Assembly: GCA_943704525.1 (NCBI GenBank) | Contig: CALSCQ010000045.1 | Span: forward strand, 1 to 26,004 | Length of the DNA stretch: 26,004 nucleotides | Direction: 5' to 3' | Source of the DNA: Pigoraptor vietnamica | Lineage: Eukaryota > Opisthokonta > Filasterea | Shown: positions 1-19,839 of the stretch, in pieces | Position numbering within the stretch: position 1 is the stretch's first letter | Layout: every line of letters starts with the position of its first letter | Position numbers and translations under genes: made by a program | The notes under the pieces: model-generated | Databases searched by the model: none | Seen by the model: the letters and a program-made list of their open reading frames with translations, nothing else | Told to the model about the DNA's origin: nothing

Positions 1-114
<114 letters not shown>

Positions 115-142
115 GCACCAACGCCCATTGCATCCCACGCAC

Positions 143-5903
<5,761 letters not shown>

Positions 5904-6464
5904 GGATGCGCGCGACGGCCACACGGCGCCACCCTCTCTCTCACTCTCCTCTTCCCTCTTCGCCTCTATCTCGCTATCACGGCAGTATAGCAACGCAGGA
6001 GGGGCGCTGCGGTCCCTTCACTTTGCTCGGTGGAATGCGAGGGTTGGTGCCGTGGGGCGATTAGAGCGATTTGTTTTCAGCAGGGAAGCGCGCGCGTGTA
6101 CCGCTACCTGCGTGGACAAGGAACCAAAACAGACCTTATCAGGATAAAAGTGAAAAATAAAGCACATAAATAGGAACAGTCCGGTCTAAAATTATATTTG
6201 AAAAATTGTATCCTAATAAAGATGTTTCACCCCCTAAGAGGCCATACGTGGTTTATATTGACATGAACAATGCGATTGGGTAAGCGAATTCGAACAATTT
6301 TCAATTCAACCAACCCATCATGTTACTTTACGCAGCTGTCTGGACGTCCTACTGCCCTGTGGGCACTCCTCTTTTCCGCACTACCAAAGCCGTGCGACGA
6401 TCTGCGCTTAAATTTCAGAACAGGGCTGGTGTCTAACGGCAGACGCACGTTGCGATCTCGCACC
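5904..6464. promoter_or_regulatory. Divergent intergenic region between ankyrin and SLC17 genes
   Basis: 561 bp between two start codons pointing away from each other. The part next to the ankyrin gene is GC-rich and purine/pyrimidine biased (about 5930-5985). About 6140-6260 is strongly AT-rich, with TATA-like stretches such as CATAAATAG near 6164 and several AATAAA-like strings. I infer a shared promoter and 5' leaders. No gene, RNA gene or mobile element is visible here. The AATAAA strings could be poly(A)-like by chance, since no gene ends here. Confidence 0.5.
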
Positions 6465-9539
<3,075 letters not shown>

Positions 9540-9816
9540 GGCCAAGGGCGTACGCCCACCCACGCACGGACACACACGCGCGCGCACATACGCTCGCTTT
9601 CTCTTGCGCGCGCGCATACAATAGGCGTGACACGCAGCGAATGTGAGCTCATAAAGCCGCCCAGTTGCGATCATGATCGCTCTTCTCTGATTACTCCCTT
9701 GCTCTCTTTCCACGGATTACTCTTTTAAGTGGAAAGGCGATTGAGTTAAATTATAAGGCTTGTTATCAGCGCAGCAGACTCCGCCCGTCACACACGTGCT
9801 GTCCCACGCGTATGAT
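9540..9816. other. Convergent 3' intergenic spacer
   Basis: 277 bp between the stop codons of the SLC17 (plus) and SK channel (minus) genes. It contains a CA/CG-rich patch (9555-9620) and a short AT-rich stretch (about 9721-9765) that could hold 3' ends. No gene is seen. Confidence 0.5.
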
Positions 9817-11044
9817 TCACATCGCCCCGCCGCGCGTCGCATTCGCCGCCCTCAGCAGTTCCGCAATGGCCTCCAGCTTGCGGTCGGTGCTTTCGACAAA
9901 CGCCTCAAACTTCTTCTCCATGCGGTCCATCCGCTCGAGCGCCATCACGCGCCGACGTGGCCTGTCGGCATCCGAGTCGCGCTTCTTCGCAGCAACGCTC
10001 TGTCGCGGCCCACGCGCGTTCCCCTCGCCCGACGCCGTGCGCTCGCGGTCGATAAGTGCGCCGATATCTGCTACACTCGCGGTTGACCCGCGGTGAATGT
10101 TGAGCGCAGCTGGGGAAAGGATGCTGCCGCCAATCGTCTGGCTGCGCGGCCGCTTCTTCGGCGCTGTCGAATGCGGAACAGCCGCCCCCTCCGCCGCCGT
10201 CGCTGCTTGAGACGAAACGGACGGCGCACGTGACCACTCCTTGGGAGTCCCCTTCGGCGAGGCAGCACGTGACCTGGCGGGGGCTTCGTCTGCAGACTCG
10301 TCGTCACCACCGGCAAGCGCTGCGAATTCGCTAAACTCGCGCGTGAGGTCTTCGAGGAGCATCGTGTTGTTCTCCGCCTGCATCTTCTCGTTCCACTCGT
10401 CCAGCATGGCGTGTCGCGTCGCCCGCCACGTGCGCAGCGTGGAAAACAGGCGCGCCTCGAGCCCGCGGGCCTGCGTCGGCACGAACGTTGCGTTTGCGTG
10501 TGAGCTGGAAATGGGGACATAATGGGCAACAACCACCTAGGCCCGGACTACAGCAGCATTCGTCAAAGCATGCGAGCGAGAGTACGTGCGTGCGTGTGGT
10601 TGACCACAACAGTAGTGAAGCGCGCACCTCCTTCGGCGTGTTCGTCGGCGGCAGCGAGATGTTCTTGAGCGTACTCTCAAACGGAAAGCGCAGAAATCCT
10701 TTGAACGTCTCCCCTTGGGGTTCGGGCGTGTCCGGATCGCCCCCGCTCATTTCCACATCGGTGACCCACCCATCACGTGACGCGCGCCGATCTGCCGCCG
10801 CCGCCGCCTTCGCTTCCCGCGCTTTTCGACGTGCGATTCGGTTCTGGCGCCGCAAGCGCCACGAGGATTGGATGACGGCGGCCGCTACGTGCTTTCGCAG
10901 GCCGAGGAGCTCTGCAGTGCGCGATTGGGGGTGAGAGGGAATGGCTGTGACGAGGGAATGGAAACAGGCCACTGCTGGAGAGAAAATTGGACCCACACAC
11001 GCAGACACACAGACACACATACATAGACACAGAAACACACACAC

Positions 11045-11139
<95 letters not shown>

Positions 11140-12914
11140 CGACAGACCGTAACGAGGTGCACATGCACAAGAGCATCCACGACGCTCGCATGAGCCCATA
11201 CAGTGCTGATAAACGCAACGCACGCAGACGCGCTATGTGCGCACCCTGTTGCCGGAGGAAGGCCATGATTCTGCTCTCTCCGAGGCTGAGCTCCATCGAG
11301 TCGTTGATGTATGTGATGAAGAGGGCCGTGATGAAGATGCCCGAGAGCGCAGAGTACGACACGATCACGCGGCCGATCGTCGTCACCGGGACCACGTCAC
11401 CGTAGCCCACCGTCGTCATTGTCCTGCGTGTCCGGGTGTGCGAGTGAGCCATTTGATAGCAAAACGGTGTATACTGGGTATGCGTTGTGTGTTTATGTGT
11501 GCGCGCGTGTGTGTGTGTCTGTGTCTGTACTGTGTGTGCGCGTGTGTGTGTGTGTGCCAATTGATACTGGGGACTGTGGGTGAGCGAGTATCGTGTGTGT
11601 TTTGTAGTAGATGTGTGGGCGTGGGGCATGTGTGCTATTAGAGGTGTGCGCATGTGCCTCGTAACATTCGCATGGTTAACTGGCTTGCAAACGATCCCAT
11701 CCGCAACACCACGCCCCCAACGGCAACACGGCCCCTTTCACAGCGTGAACACTCACACGATGATCATCCAGCACGTGTCGTTCAGAAGCATTGCAGTCGT
11801 CGCCTGCGTGCGCTCAATCGCAAACACGACGTATCCCAGCACCATCACGTGGCCGATGTAGAAGGAGCCGAGCACGACCAGCGGGTGCTCTCGGAAGAAA
11901 GCCTTGATGAAGAAACCCGTCGTCATCTCCGTCTTCGTGAACGACGCCAAAAAGCGCGTCGACTTGCTGCTTGCCATCGACATGTGCTCGCGGATAAAGC
12001 GAAAGATGAGGTACAGGCGCAGCAGCACGAGCAGCTGCAGTTGGCGGGGGACGATCGTGTCGCCGAAGGGTGGCACGTGGAGCGCACACAGAAGAGCCTC
12101 GCCAGCGAAGGGCAGGAGGAGGGGCGACTGATGTACCTGCGCTCACACGTACGGCCAGTGTCAGGGGATTGTGTAGTCACGCAGTCACACAATCATCACA
12201 CGAGCCGCAACAAGCACAGCGATACGAGCGACGGGTGCAGCCCTTTCGCACCTGCATCCACGGCGGGTACTGGTTACGCAGAATCGCCAGCACGCACATG
12301 TACTGGTAGTAACGGTAAAGCACGATCACGAGCCCCGCCGCGATCGCCGTCTGCACGCCCTGCAGTATGTTCAGCGCCTGGGGTGCGTCGCGCCCCTCCT
12401 TCATGAACACCCACGACGTCTCCAGCTCCGTGACCATAATGGCGATGGACGCGACGACGAGCGCCATTTGCACCGACGCGTTGCGCCGCATGCACCGGAA
12501 GATCTCCGTCTTCTTGTCCTCCTCGCGCTTGAACTGCTGAACAATCTCACGCTTCAGCGCCTTCTGAAGCTGAGCGTCCGAGTCGACCGAATCGCCGTCG
12601 TCCGCCGCCGGGTGCACGGATGTACGCTTCCTCATCAACGACGACGTGACGGACGCCTGCGTGGCGCGTCGCGAGGCGGGCGTCTTGGGTTCCGCGTGCG
12701 GCGGCGCAAACACGGCATCAATGTCCGCAAACGCATCCCCCACACTCCCAATGCTCCCCGCGAAACTCGCATTGCGCACGAACGGCGCCGGTGGGACGGC
12801 ACCGCGCGGGTCATTCGTCTGTGCCGTGGGTTCGGCGGCCTCGACACTGTCGGAGGGATGGACGACGACAACGCCCTCCGAATCAGACGCAAGTCGACTG
12901 GGATCGTCCGCCAT
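9817..12914 (-). CDS. KCNN: SK/KCNN-type small-conductance calcium-activated potassium channel
   Basis: Exons (minus): 12914-12252, 12136-11757, 11423-11245, 10911-10628, 10536-9817; 741 aa in phase. The acidic, Ser-rich N-tail covers about residues 1-130. S1 is near ALVVASIAIMVTE and S2 near IAAGLVIVLYRYY. LLCALHVPPFGD matches the SK LLCAIHP loop before S4, and LLRLYLIFRFIREH is the S4-like helix with sparse arginines. The pore filter is TTVGYGD (GYGD at 354-357), where animal SK has SIGYGD. After S6, MELSLGESR then ELLGLRKHVAAAVIQ aligns with the SK calmodulin-binding region. The C-tail is Ser/Arg-rich and ends in a probable coiled coil (about 700-735). By homology it is a tetrameric plasma-membrane K+ channel opened by Ca2+/calmodulin. 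The start is the first in-frame ATG (AAAATGG). An alternative acceptor near 10513 for the last exon is out of frame. Confidence 0.87.
10993..11137. repeat. (CA)n microsatellite, SK channel intron 3
   Basis: An interrupted CAGA/CATA portion, then about 88 bp of pure CA (11049-11136), inside the 333-bp intron 11244-10912. It reads TG in the sense transcript. Confidence 0.95.
11488..11557. repeat. Imperfect TG-rich tract, SK channel intron 2
   Basis: Degenerate GTGTGCGCG and GTGTCTGTGTCTG stretches in intron 11756-11424. This is shorter and older looking than the other microsatellites. Confidence 0.7.
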
Positions 12915-13620
12915 TTTCACCCGCGCACGTGCCTACCGCCCGCTTGGCACGGGCGGGGAAGCGCGCTTGCGACGGCAATCAGCGCAGCGGTAGCATGGTC
13001 GTTAGTGCGTGTGAGAGAATGGGTGCTCTGCGTGCGCACGCCCGCCTTGGTGTTTGCGTGCGGCAATCGCAAGTGGTTGATGCGCCGAGAGGAAGAGACT
13101 ATAGGATACACCCTGTGCCAAATGAGGAAGAGCAACGTGCGTGCGTTGCGCGGGAGAGAAGAATGCGCTCCCAAAAAGATGCACGGCATACACAGCATCA
13201 AAACCATGAACAGTGGACGGCAAGTGAATTTTTAGACGTGTGCCGTGTGTGTAAACCAGGACTCGTAGGTAACCGCCAAGACATATTTATTTGGCACATT
13301 ACAAATTTTTGTGCATTTTGTTACACAGTCCTCCATATAGCGGTTACCTTACACCCTGCCGTTGCTAAGGACAAAATGTCCGGATCCGTCCTAGAAATAT
13401 CCGAAATCTCGCTAGACTTGTGGTGTTGGCCTATAATTTCCTGAAATGGATTTTCGTGGCATGAAGTCTAAATATAGATATTCCGACTGTCAGCTGCTCG
13501 GTGTTTGACGAGCGTATGAAAGCGATTGAGATGCGTAAAAAAAAAAACTGCACGTTTATTGGAGTACTTCCGAGGCAGAGCTGTTGTGTTATCGCGGGCC
13601 GTCCGCTCTCACTCGCGAAC
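12915..13620. promoter_or_regulatory. Divergent intergenic region between SK channel and PAF1 genes
   Basis: 706 bp between opposite start codons. The half next to the channel (12915-13200) is GC-rich. About 13225-13560 is AT-rich, with several inverted repeats (listed separately), TATAATTT at about 13433 and an 11-A run near 13539. No open frame stands out. I infer 5' leaders and a bidirectional promoter. I found no tRNA, 5S or U-snRNA consensus in it. Confidence 0.5.
13267..13349. repeat. Inverted repeat (10-bp perfect arms) with nested hairpin
   Basis: AGGTAACCGC at 13267-13276 and its exact reverse complement GCGGTTACCT at 13340-13349 enclose 63 bp of AT-rich sequence. Inside is a smaller hairpin (GCACA ... 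TGTGC). Just downstream, GGACA/TGTCC (about 13370-13382) and AGGAC/GTCCT pair again. This could be a small foldback element, a structured RNA or a promoter element; nothing here decides which. Confidence 0.5.
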
Positions 13621-16514
13621 ATGGCGAGCGAAGCGGAACCCATGGACATCGATATGGAGGTGGACGCACCGGCCGAGTGAGTGTCGGGTTGCACTATTTG
13701 CCACCGCAGTGTGTGCACGTGTGCGGAAGGGAACGAGCGTTTTGGGATAGTGGGAGGGGGAGGAGGGGGCTCGGGGGTGAGAAATGGCTTGCGAATCAAG
13801 CGAGTCTTTCGTGAGTCATTCGCTGACTCTCTTGCGTCGCAGCACCGCCGACGCAACCGCCGCGCACTCTGAGGCCGCATCATCGCAACCGTCAACACAG
13901 CACGAAAACGAGCGGCCAATAGAGAACCCTGAGCCAGCGTCGCGTGGCGAGTCGCAGGCAAAAGAAGGGGGCGATGCCGCCAAGCCGCGCGATCGCGAGG
14001 CTGTCAAGGAAAAGGGCGAGCGTGACAAGGGGCGGAAAGAGAAGGAGAAGGAGCGGTCAAAGGCACAGCCGCCTAAGTCAACGAGGTGTGTGCGCGTGCG
14101 CATGTGAGCATTCAGTGCGCGAGTGCACGGGCGTTGTTTAAGTGCGGTTGGCATTCTCTGTGGGGATCGCGGACAGCCTATACGGAATCGTGCGATGTTG
14201 GACTCGTATTGTGTATGCGGCATGGGCTACTGAGCTCGGCCGTCTCCCCCTTGGGACATGCATTCTGTGCGCTCTGTGTGCGTTGCGCTTCTGTTTTCGA
14301 ACATGCGCGCATTGCCGCTGTTGAGTCGCTTTGTGCGTGTGCGGTTACGCTTGACGGGTGCAGCCCGTGTGGACGGAGGTGGAAAGGACTCCTGCGATGT
14401 TGGCTTGGGAATGTCTGCGTGGGCTGCTGAGCTTGAACGTCTGCGTGTATGCTCGTCTGCCTAGCTCGCGCACTGGCGCCATCGATTTTATCTACCGCGC
14501 GACATATCGGAGTTCGTTTCCGGACGTTCCGTTCGATGCAAAGGCCATTGCGTACCCCTTTGACGCCGAGCGCTTTGTCCCTTATTCAACGGTGGGCGCT
14601 TCACGCACTTACACGCGCACACCGACTTGTTTGTGCGGGACCTATTCTCATAATAATTGCCCATTTATTGTGCATTTTTCCGCGCGGCTGTTGACGTGCC
14701 CCTGCGACGTGTGTCTAACTGCTGTGCGCATCCTCCCTCGTAGACATCACTCGAGAAGTCGTACAAGCACGACATTCTCGTCACACCAGAGTACGGCGTG
14801 CCCGTCGATCTCGTCGATCCCGATGTGTACAAGCGGCCGCCGACGTACCGCACGCCCGAGGAGGAGCGCGAAGACAAGGCGGACCGCGAGGCGCTGCTTG
14901 CGGACGAGACGTCAGACATGCGACCGGGCTTTGCGAAGAAGGCGGCGATGGTCAACGTCAGCTGGCTCCGTAACACGGAGTACGTCAGCGCCGAATTTGG
15001 TAGACAGGCGGTGGGTGTTGGCTATCTATGTGTGTGGTGATTGTGTGCGGTGGCGAATGTGTGGCTGTGCACGGTCTGCGAGAGCCACGCACTCGGCGAA
15101 CGCCCACGTATTGCATACGCCCCGTCCAACGCGGGGGTTGCGTCGCATGCGTGGTACGGCCACGATTTCCGTCCGTGTGCTTAAACCGCGTATGTTACAT
15201 GCTGCAGAAGGAAGCCCCGCCGCCGAAGCAGAAGCGCGACGAGCCATTTCAGGTGTGTTGCCTTCGACTATAGTTTGCTACACGTTATCTGCCTCGGCGA
15301 TATATGTCTCTGAATGTGGTGCTTGGTCACATGGTTGTGATTCCCGCATACCCTCGCGCATTTGCTCTTGCCCTCTTTTCCGTGCGAGTGGGAGGACACT
15401 CTGTGGTTTGCGCTAATACGACGTCTTTCGCACGCGCAGAGCCGCGATGCCCAAGTGCGTTCCATCCTCGCCACGTTTGAGGCGAGCCGACAGCCGATCA
15501 CGCGACACCCGACACGTGACCGCGTTACCCCCGTCGAAGTCATCCCATTCCTGCCCGAAGTGCTTCTCGCGGATGGCTCCGTGTACAGCGTGGTGAGTAA
15601 CGCGCACGGTGCATGATGTGTGCTGTGGTGTGCGAATAATCGCGTGCTGATCTGTTTTTCTTCCTTCCCTTCCGCGCGCTTGTGCGCGTCTAGTCCATGT
15701 TTTCGCATTCTGAATTGCCGCACATTTCCGCTCCCTCCGCAGCACTTTGACTCTGAGGCGGACCGTGTGAAGAGCGTGCCTGGCATTGGACCTGATGAGA
15801 TGGAGGCACTGCGGCGAGAGCGCCTCGAAATGGGCGTCTTCATGGACTCGCAGGACCAGGTACGCTTTTGGCCACTTTTCGTGCATAGTGCTGTGTGCGT
15901 GTGTGTGCGTGTGTGTACGAACGTGCGGGTGTGCGTGCGTGTGTGTACGAACGTACGAACGTGCGTGTGTGCGTGCGTGTGTAGATGGCTTTGCGAAGCG
16001 CCCACAAGATATTGGAATGAGGATGTTTGTTGCACTGTTGATTCATTATCTCACCATCTCGTCGCAGGGTGAGGACCTCGTGACGTACTACTTGCCCAAA
16101 GTGGACGCTGTCGTCGACCGCAAACGGAAGCGGAGCGCGGGCGAGGATGAAGATGTGAGTCGCTGTTGACCTCTTTTTTCGGTACCTTGTAACAGGGCGG
16201 TCTTAATGCCGGGCCTTCGCCCTCTCCGTTGCTCGTGTACTCACTTGCTCCCATTTCCCCAGGTTCGCGAGTGCCACTTTGTGCGCGATTACACGTTCCG
16301 ACAGAAGCCGGCGGGAGAGACGGACGTCGTCCTTGTCGTCGCCATGCGCCCCTCCGCAGCCGCAACAGAAGGCGCCGGAAACAGCGTGCGCGCAGGGTCC
16401 ACTACGGGCGCTGCGTTCTACCGGCAGACGGACTGGCACTTTGACCTCACGAAGCGGCGCGCGAAGGGACAGGCTCGCAGGAACGAGAAGGTGGTGGTGC
16501 ACTTCACGGACTGA
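13621..16514 (+). CDS. PAF1: PAF1 subunit of the Paf1 transcription elongation complex
   Basis: Exons: 13621-13676, 13843-14085, 14465-14591, 14744-15010, 15208-15252, 15440-15592, 15743-15859, 16068-16154, 16263-16514. They give 448 aa in phase; yeast Paf1 has 445. Residues 1-100 are low-complexity, ending in a Lys/Glu-rich run. The PAF1 core follows: IYRATYRSSFPDVPFD, then IAYPFDAERFVPY and SLEKSYKHDIL (human: YPFDxxRFVxYxxTSLEKxHKHDLL), and WLRNTEYVSAEF. A Lys/Arg-rich nuclear-type patch (DRKRKRSAG) precedes RDYTFRQKP and the terminal LTKRRAKGQ block. It acts in the nucleus with Ctr9, Leo1, Cdc73 and Rtf1 on elongating RNA polymerase II and promotes histone modification. The long acidic/Ser tail of animal PAF1 is absent. 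The first ATG of the open frame was chosen. Confidence 0.92.
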
Positions 16515-16739
16515 GTTGCGAGCCGCAGTGCAACCGGTCGGTGCATCCAGTCCCCAATACAGGACACTGCGGCATGCTCTCGTGTGTGCGTGAGGACTCG
16601 GCCGCTGTTAGAAGCAGTCATGTCGCCCGAGCGATGACGTCACGAATCACGCCAGACTGTGAGCGTGAGAAGTTTTTGAACAGTCGGCTTCGCCATCCAT
16701 TCAAACGAGGCCATACTCTGCGCGCTTCGAACAGAGACA

Positions 16740-17213
16740 ATGCAGCCACTCGTGCGCATGGCGGCGTCTGTGCGCGCCCTTGCACACCGGTCACTATGGG
16801 GCCGTGCGGCGGTGTCGATGGCGCGTCGTTCGTTGTACGCTGCCGCCCCACGTGCGCAGCGGAGTGTAATGAATGTTGCACGCACGGAGCGGCGATCTGT
16901 ATTGCCGACACTGCCGGGTGCGTCTTTTGTGTGTGCTCGTGCGGGTGAAAATGAGTGTGCGGGGGCGAATTTCAGAGTTTGTGGACTCGTATTGTCGTGT
17001 TGGTGTTTCGTGAGCACTGTTCCTGCTTGTGAGCATCGAATTTGAAAGCGATGGCATTCCCTCTGGGCTTCTTTTGACCTCAGCTTTTGCCCGCCTGCGC
17101 GTGCCTGTGACTGCGTCTGTGTCTGTGTGCGTCTCTATGTGTGTTCGTGTTTCTGTGTCTCTGCGTCTCTGTATCACTGTTGTCTGTTGCCTGCACTGTG
17201 TGTATTTGTGTGC

Positions 17214-17270
<57 letters not shown>

Positions 17271-18942
17271 TGTGCCTGTGTGTGTGTGTGTGTGCCTGTG
17301 TGTGCGTGCGTGTGTGTGCGTGCGTGTGTGCGTGCGTGTGTATGTGTGTGTGTGTGTATGTGTGTATGTGTGTATGTGTGTGTGTATGTGTGTGTGTGTG
17401 TGTGCGTGTGTGCGTGCGTGCGCGTGTGCGTTGTATCCGCGCAGTGTCGCAGCAGCAGCCGAAGCGCACCATGTTCATCCAAACACAAGAGACGCCCAAC
17501 CAAAACAGCCTCAAATTCGTGCCGGGTGTCGACGTGAGTACTCTCGCCTGCAAGCCTTTTTCGCAGCCTTGTCGCACTGTCGCAAGTGCAGCTCAGCCAA
17601 AGCCCCTTGTATGCGACTCACACGTGAGAGACACTCTCACTTCTTCGAGCGTTGCACACGATTTTTTTCTAATTCATTTCTAGGCGACTTGCACGTGGAG
17701 CCACTCACTTTATGTATTGCCTGACACTCAAATGGACGCAGGTGCTTGAAGCGGGCACCGTTGATTTCCCCGACGCGCGAGCTGGACAGCGTTCCCCACT
17801 CGCGCGCGCTTTGTTCCGCGTCAATGGCGTTTCGCGCGTGTTTCTCGCGCCAAAGTTTGTCACTGTGACGAAGACAGACGACGGTGAGCACGTGTTCCTC
17901 TAGCACACCGTGTCAGATTTGTCATATTGGGCCGTCTCTTTTCCCCTTTACTGCTTATTCTTCTCTATGTTCCTCGCCCCGCTGTGGTTGCTGTTATTGG
18001 GCGCGTGTGCATCGGTGTCACTATCGCCCGCACCTGTGGAAACAGCACTGCTGACACTGTGTTTGTCGCAGCCGTGTGGTCCCTCATGAAGCCGGAAATT
18101 TACGCTGCGATTATGGACTTCTTCGCCAGCAACCAGCCGATTCTGGTGAGTGCATGCCATTTCTATATGCAGAGGCCATCCTTTCATCAATAGACCAGCG
18201 CATCGTATGGGTATCGGCTGTTGGCTTCTAAATTACACTATTACGTTTGTTCTCGTTCGAGCGGCCATTGACTACCTCTGCGCGCTCGCTTCCTATCCGC
18301 AGACCGACGAAGAGCGCCCGTCTGACACGACGATTACGGCGGAGGACAGCGAGACGGTGGCGATGATCAAGGAGCTCATGGACACGCGCATCCGCCCGTT
18401 TGTGCAGGAGGACGGCGGCGACATTGTGTACGTCGGGTTCGAAGACGGCATCGTCAAGGTGCGTCACGTGAACGTGTTGTCTGTTTCATATACTGTATTT
18501 ACCGTCGAGTGATATGCTATTCTGCTTGTGCAAACACACTCGGCCGTTGGGTCGAACTTCGATGTATTCTAGCACTCGTTCCTTCCCCTCTCATTTCGTC
18601 AATGTCTCAATCTGCCTTCTTCTTTGCTTCGGCTTTCCAGGTCAAGCTCATCGGGTCGTGCAAAGGGTGCTCTTCGTCGACTGTGACGCTTAAGAACGGT
18701 GTCGAGAACATGCTCATGCATTACGTCCCGGAGGTGCGTTGGGCCGGCCCAGCATGTTCGGGGGGGGGGGGGGGGGGGGTAGCTCTGTCAATAATGTTGG
18801 CCTCACGCTATTCTGTACGTAGGTGAACGGCGTGGAGCAAGTGGAGGACGAACTGGACAAAGTGAGCCAGGAGCAGCTCGAGAAGCTTGAGAAGAAGAAC
18901 GAGGGCCACGCGAACGCGCACGCCCACGGCCACACGCACTGA
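16740..18942 (+). CDS. NFU1: NFU1-like mitochondrial iron-sulfur cluster scaffold
   Basis: Exons: 16740-16917, 17445-17533, 17742-17883, 18072-18145, 18303-18458, 18641-18733, 18823-18942; 283 aa in phase. Residues 1-58 are rich in Arg, Ala and Ser with no acidic residue until about 49, as in a mitochondrial presequence. The Nfu N-domain starts at [10 protein letters not shown] (about 69) and includes LKFVPGVD and [14 protein letters not shown]. The C-terminal NifU domain begins near [19 protein letters not shown] and carries the cluster-binding CKGC (Cys220, Cys223). By family, it receives a [4Fe-4S] cluster and passes it to lipoyl synthase and respiratory complexes. The last 12 residues (272-283) contain five histidines, beyond the usual end of the family. 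It starts 225 bp after the PAF1 stop, on the same strand. Confidence 0.93.
17197..17430. repeat. (TG)n microsatellite, NFU1 intron 1
   Basis: TG repeats with TGCG, CCTG and TATG variants occupy the 3' half of the 527-bp intron 16918-17444. They stop about 14 bases before the acceptor, which follows as ATCCGCGCAG. Confidence 0.95.
18760..18779 (+). repeat. Run of 20 G in NFU1 intron 6
   Basis: An uninterrupted homopolymer inside the 89-bp intron 18734-18822, 27 bases after the donor. It is on the sense strand and could form a G-quadruplex in DNA or pre-mRNA. Length may be uncertain because such runs are prone to sequencing error. Confidence 0.9.
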
Positions 18943-19839
18943 CTGGCGCAGTAACAAGCGTCCCGGGTACAGAATACATCTCCGCATCCGGGCGTGTCAA
19001 CGTCGCCCCACCCCACAACAGTTATTGAAGGGGGATTGGAACTTACTTATAATATTAATAGTTTACGCCCGCAACAGTGGGCTGTGGCAGTCCGCCATGA
19101 GATTAGTGACACTGACGACAGTGATGAATACTGAATAGGCGCAACGGTCAAACGCTTTCTTTGAATCTGGCCCCTCTTCCGCGTGGGCGCCGGTCGAAAC
19201 GCACGCATCCGCCAGCCGTCAGTGTGGAGGGCAGTACGATACAGTAACACTCGGGCGGCTGGGTGATTCTTCACCCACTTCACTGAAAACGCCGGACCGT
19301 GGTCACGGCAGTGGGTGGGCATCCTGGCCGTTGCCGCCGATACTGTATGTGTGCTTGCGTGTTACGAGTGTTTTTTTTTTTTTTCTTTTTAACTTCAGAC
19401 ACTGGACAATGCCTGATATCGGCCTTCTGGACACGGAGAAACCGAACCGACGGCCATTGTCATACTTGTTGGCCGCAATGCGCGCCTTGCTCGCGACACG
19501 CTTGAGCTTCGTGGAGAGGCAATGAATGATGCGCTATTGAAATCCGCCTTCGCCGTCGACAATTGGCCGCCCGCCGGAAAGTCGGTCGGGACCGAACCTC
19601 CATCGGTTCGCTGCGAATGTAGCGCGACACCAGCCGGCGGCTTATTCCGGAGTGTCCGCACACGTCAGCACCGGCACTGGCAGTCACGCCGGGGCAAATG
19701 CAACCGACACTAGTCCACATTCCCGTTGACAGTGGTCGTGTGCGTTTGTTCGGCTGCGCTTGACTGATATAGCCTCCCGGTCCCTATTTGCGCTCGTTAC
19801 ACTCAGCTGCATGGCAATGCCCCACATCGCCCAAACTCA
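18943..19839. other. Gene-poor interval downstream of NFU1
   Basis: About 900 bp between the NFU1 stop and the end of the F-box-like remnant. An AT-rich patch (19035-19065) probably holds the NFU1 3' end. A T-rich tract (about 19369-19390) is followed by AACTTCAG, and an open plus-strand frame with protein-like composition runs to 19713. On the minus strand the same tract looks like a poly(A) tail. No family was recognised and I do not call a gene. Confidence 0.4.

Noticed and set aside
13267-13349. MITE with 10-bp terminal inverted repeats
   Set aside because: No convincing target-site duplication at the arms and no second copy in the window, so it is reported only as an inverted repeat.
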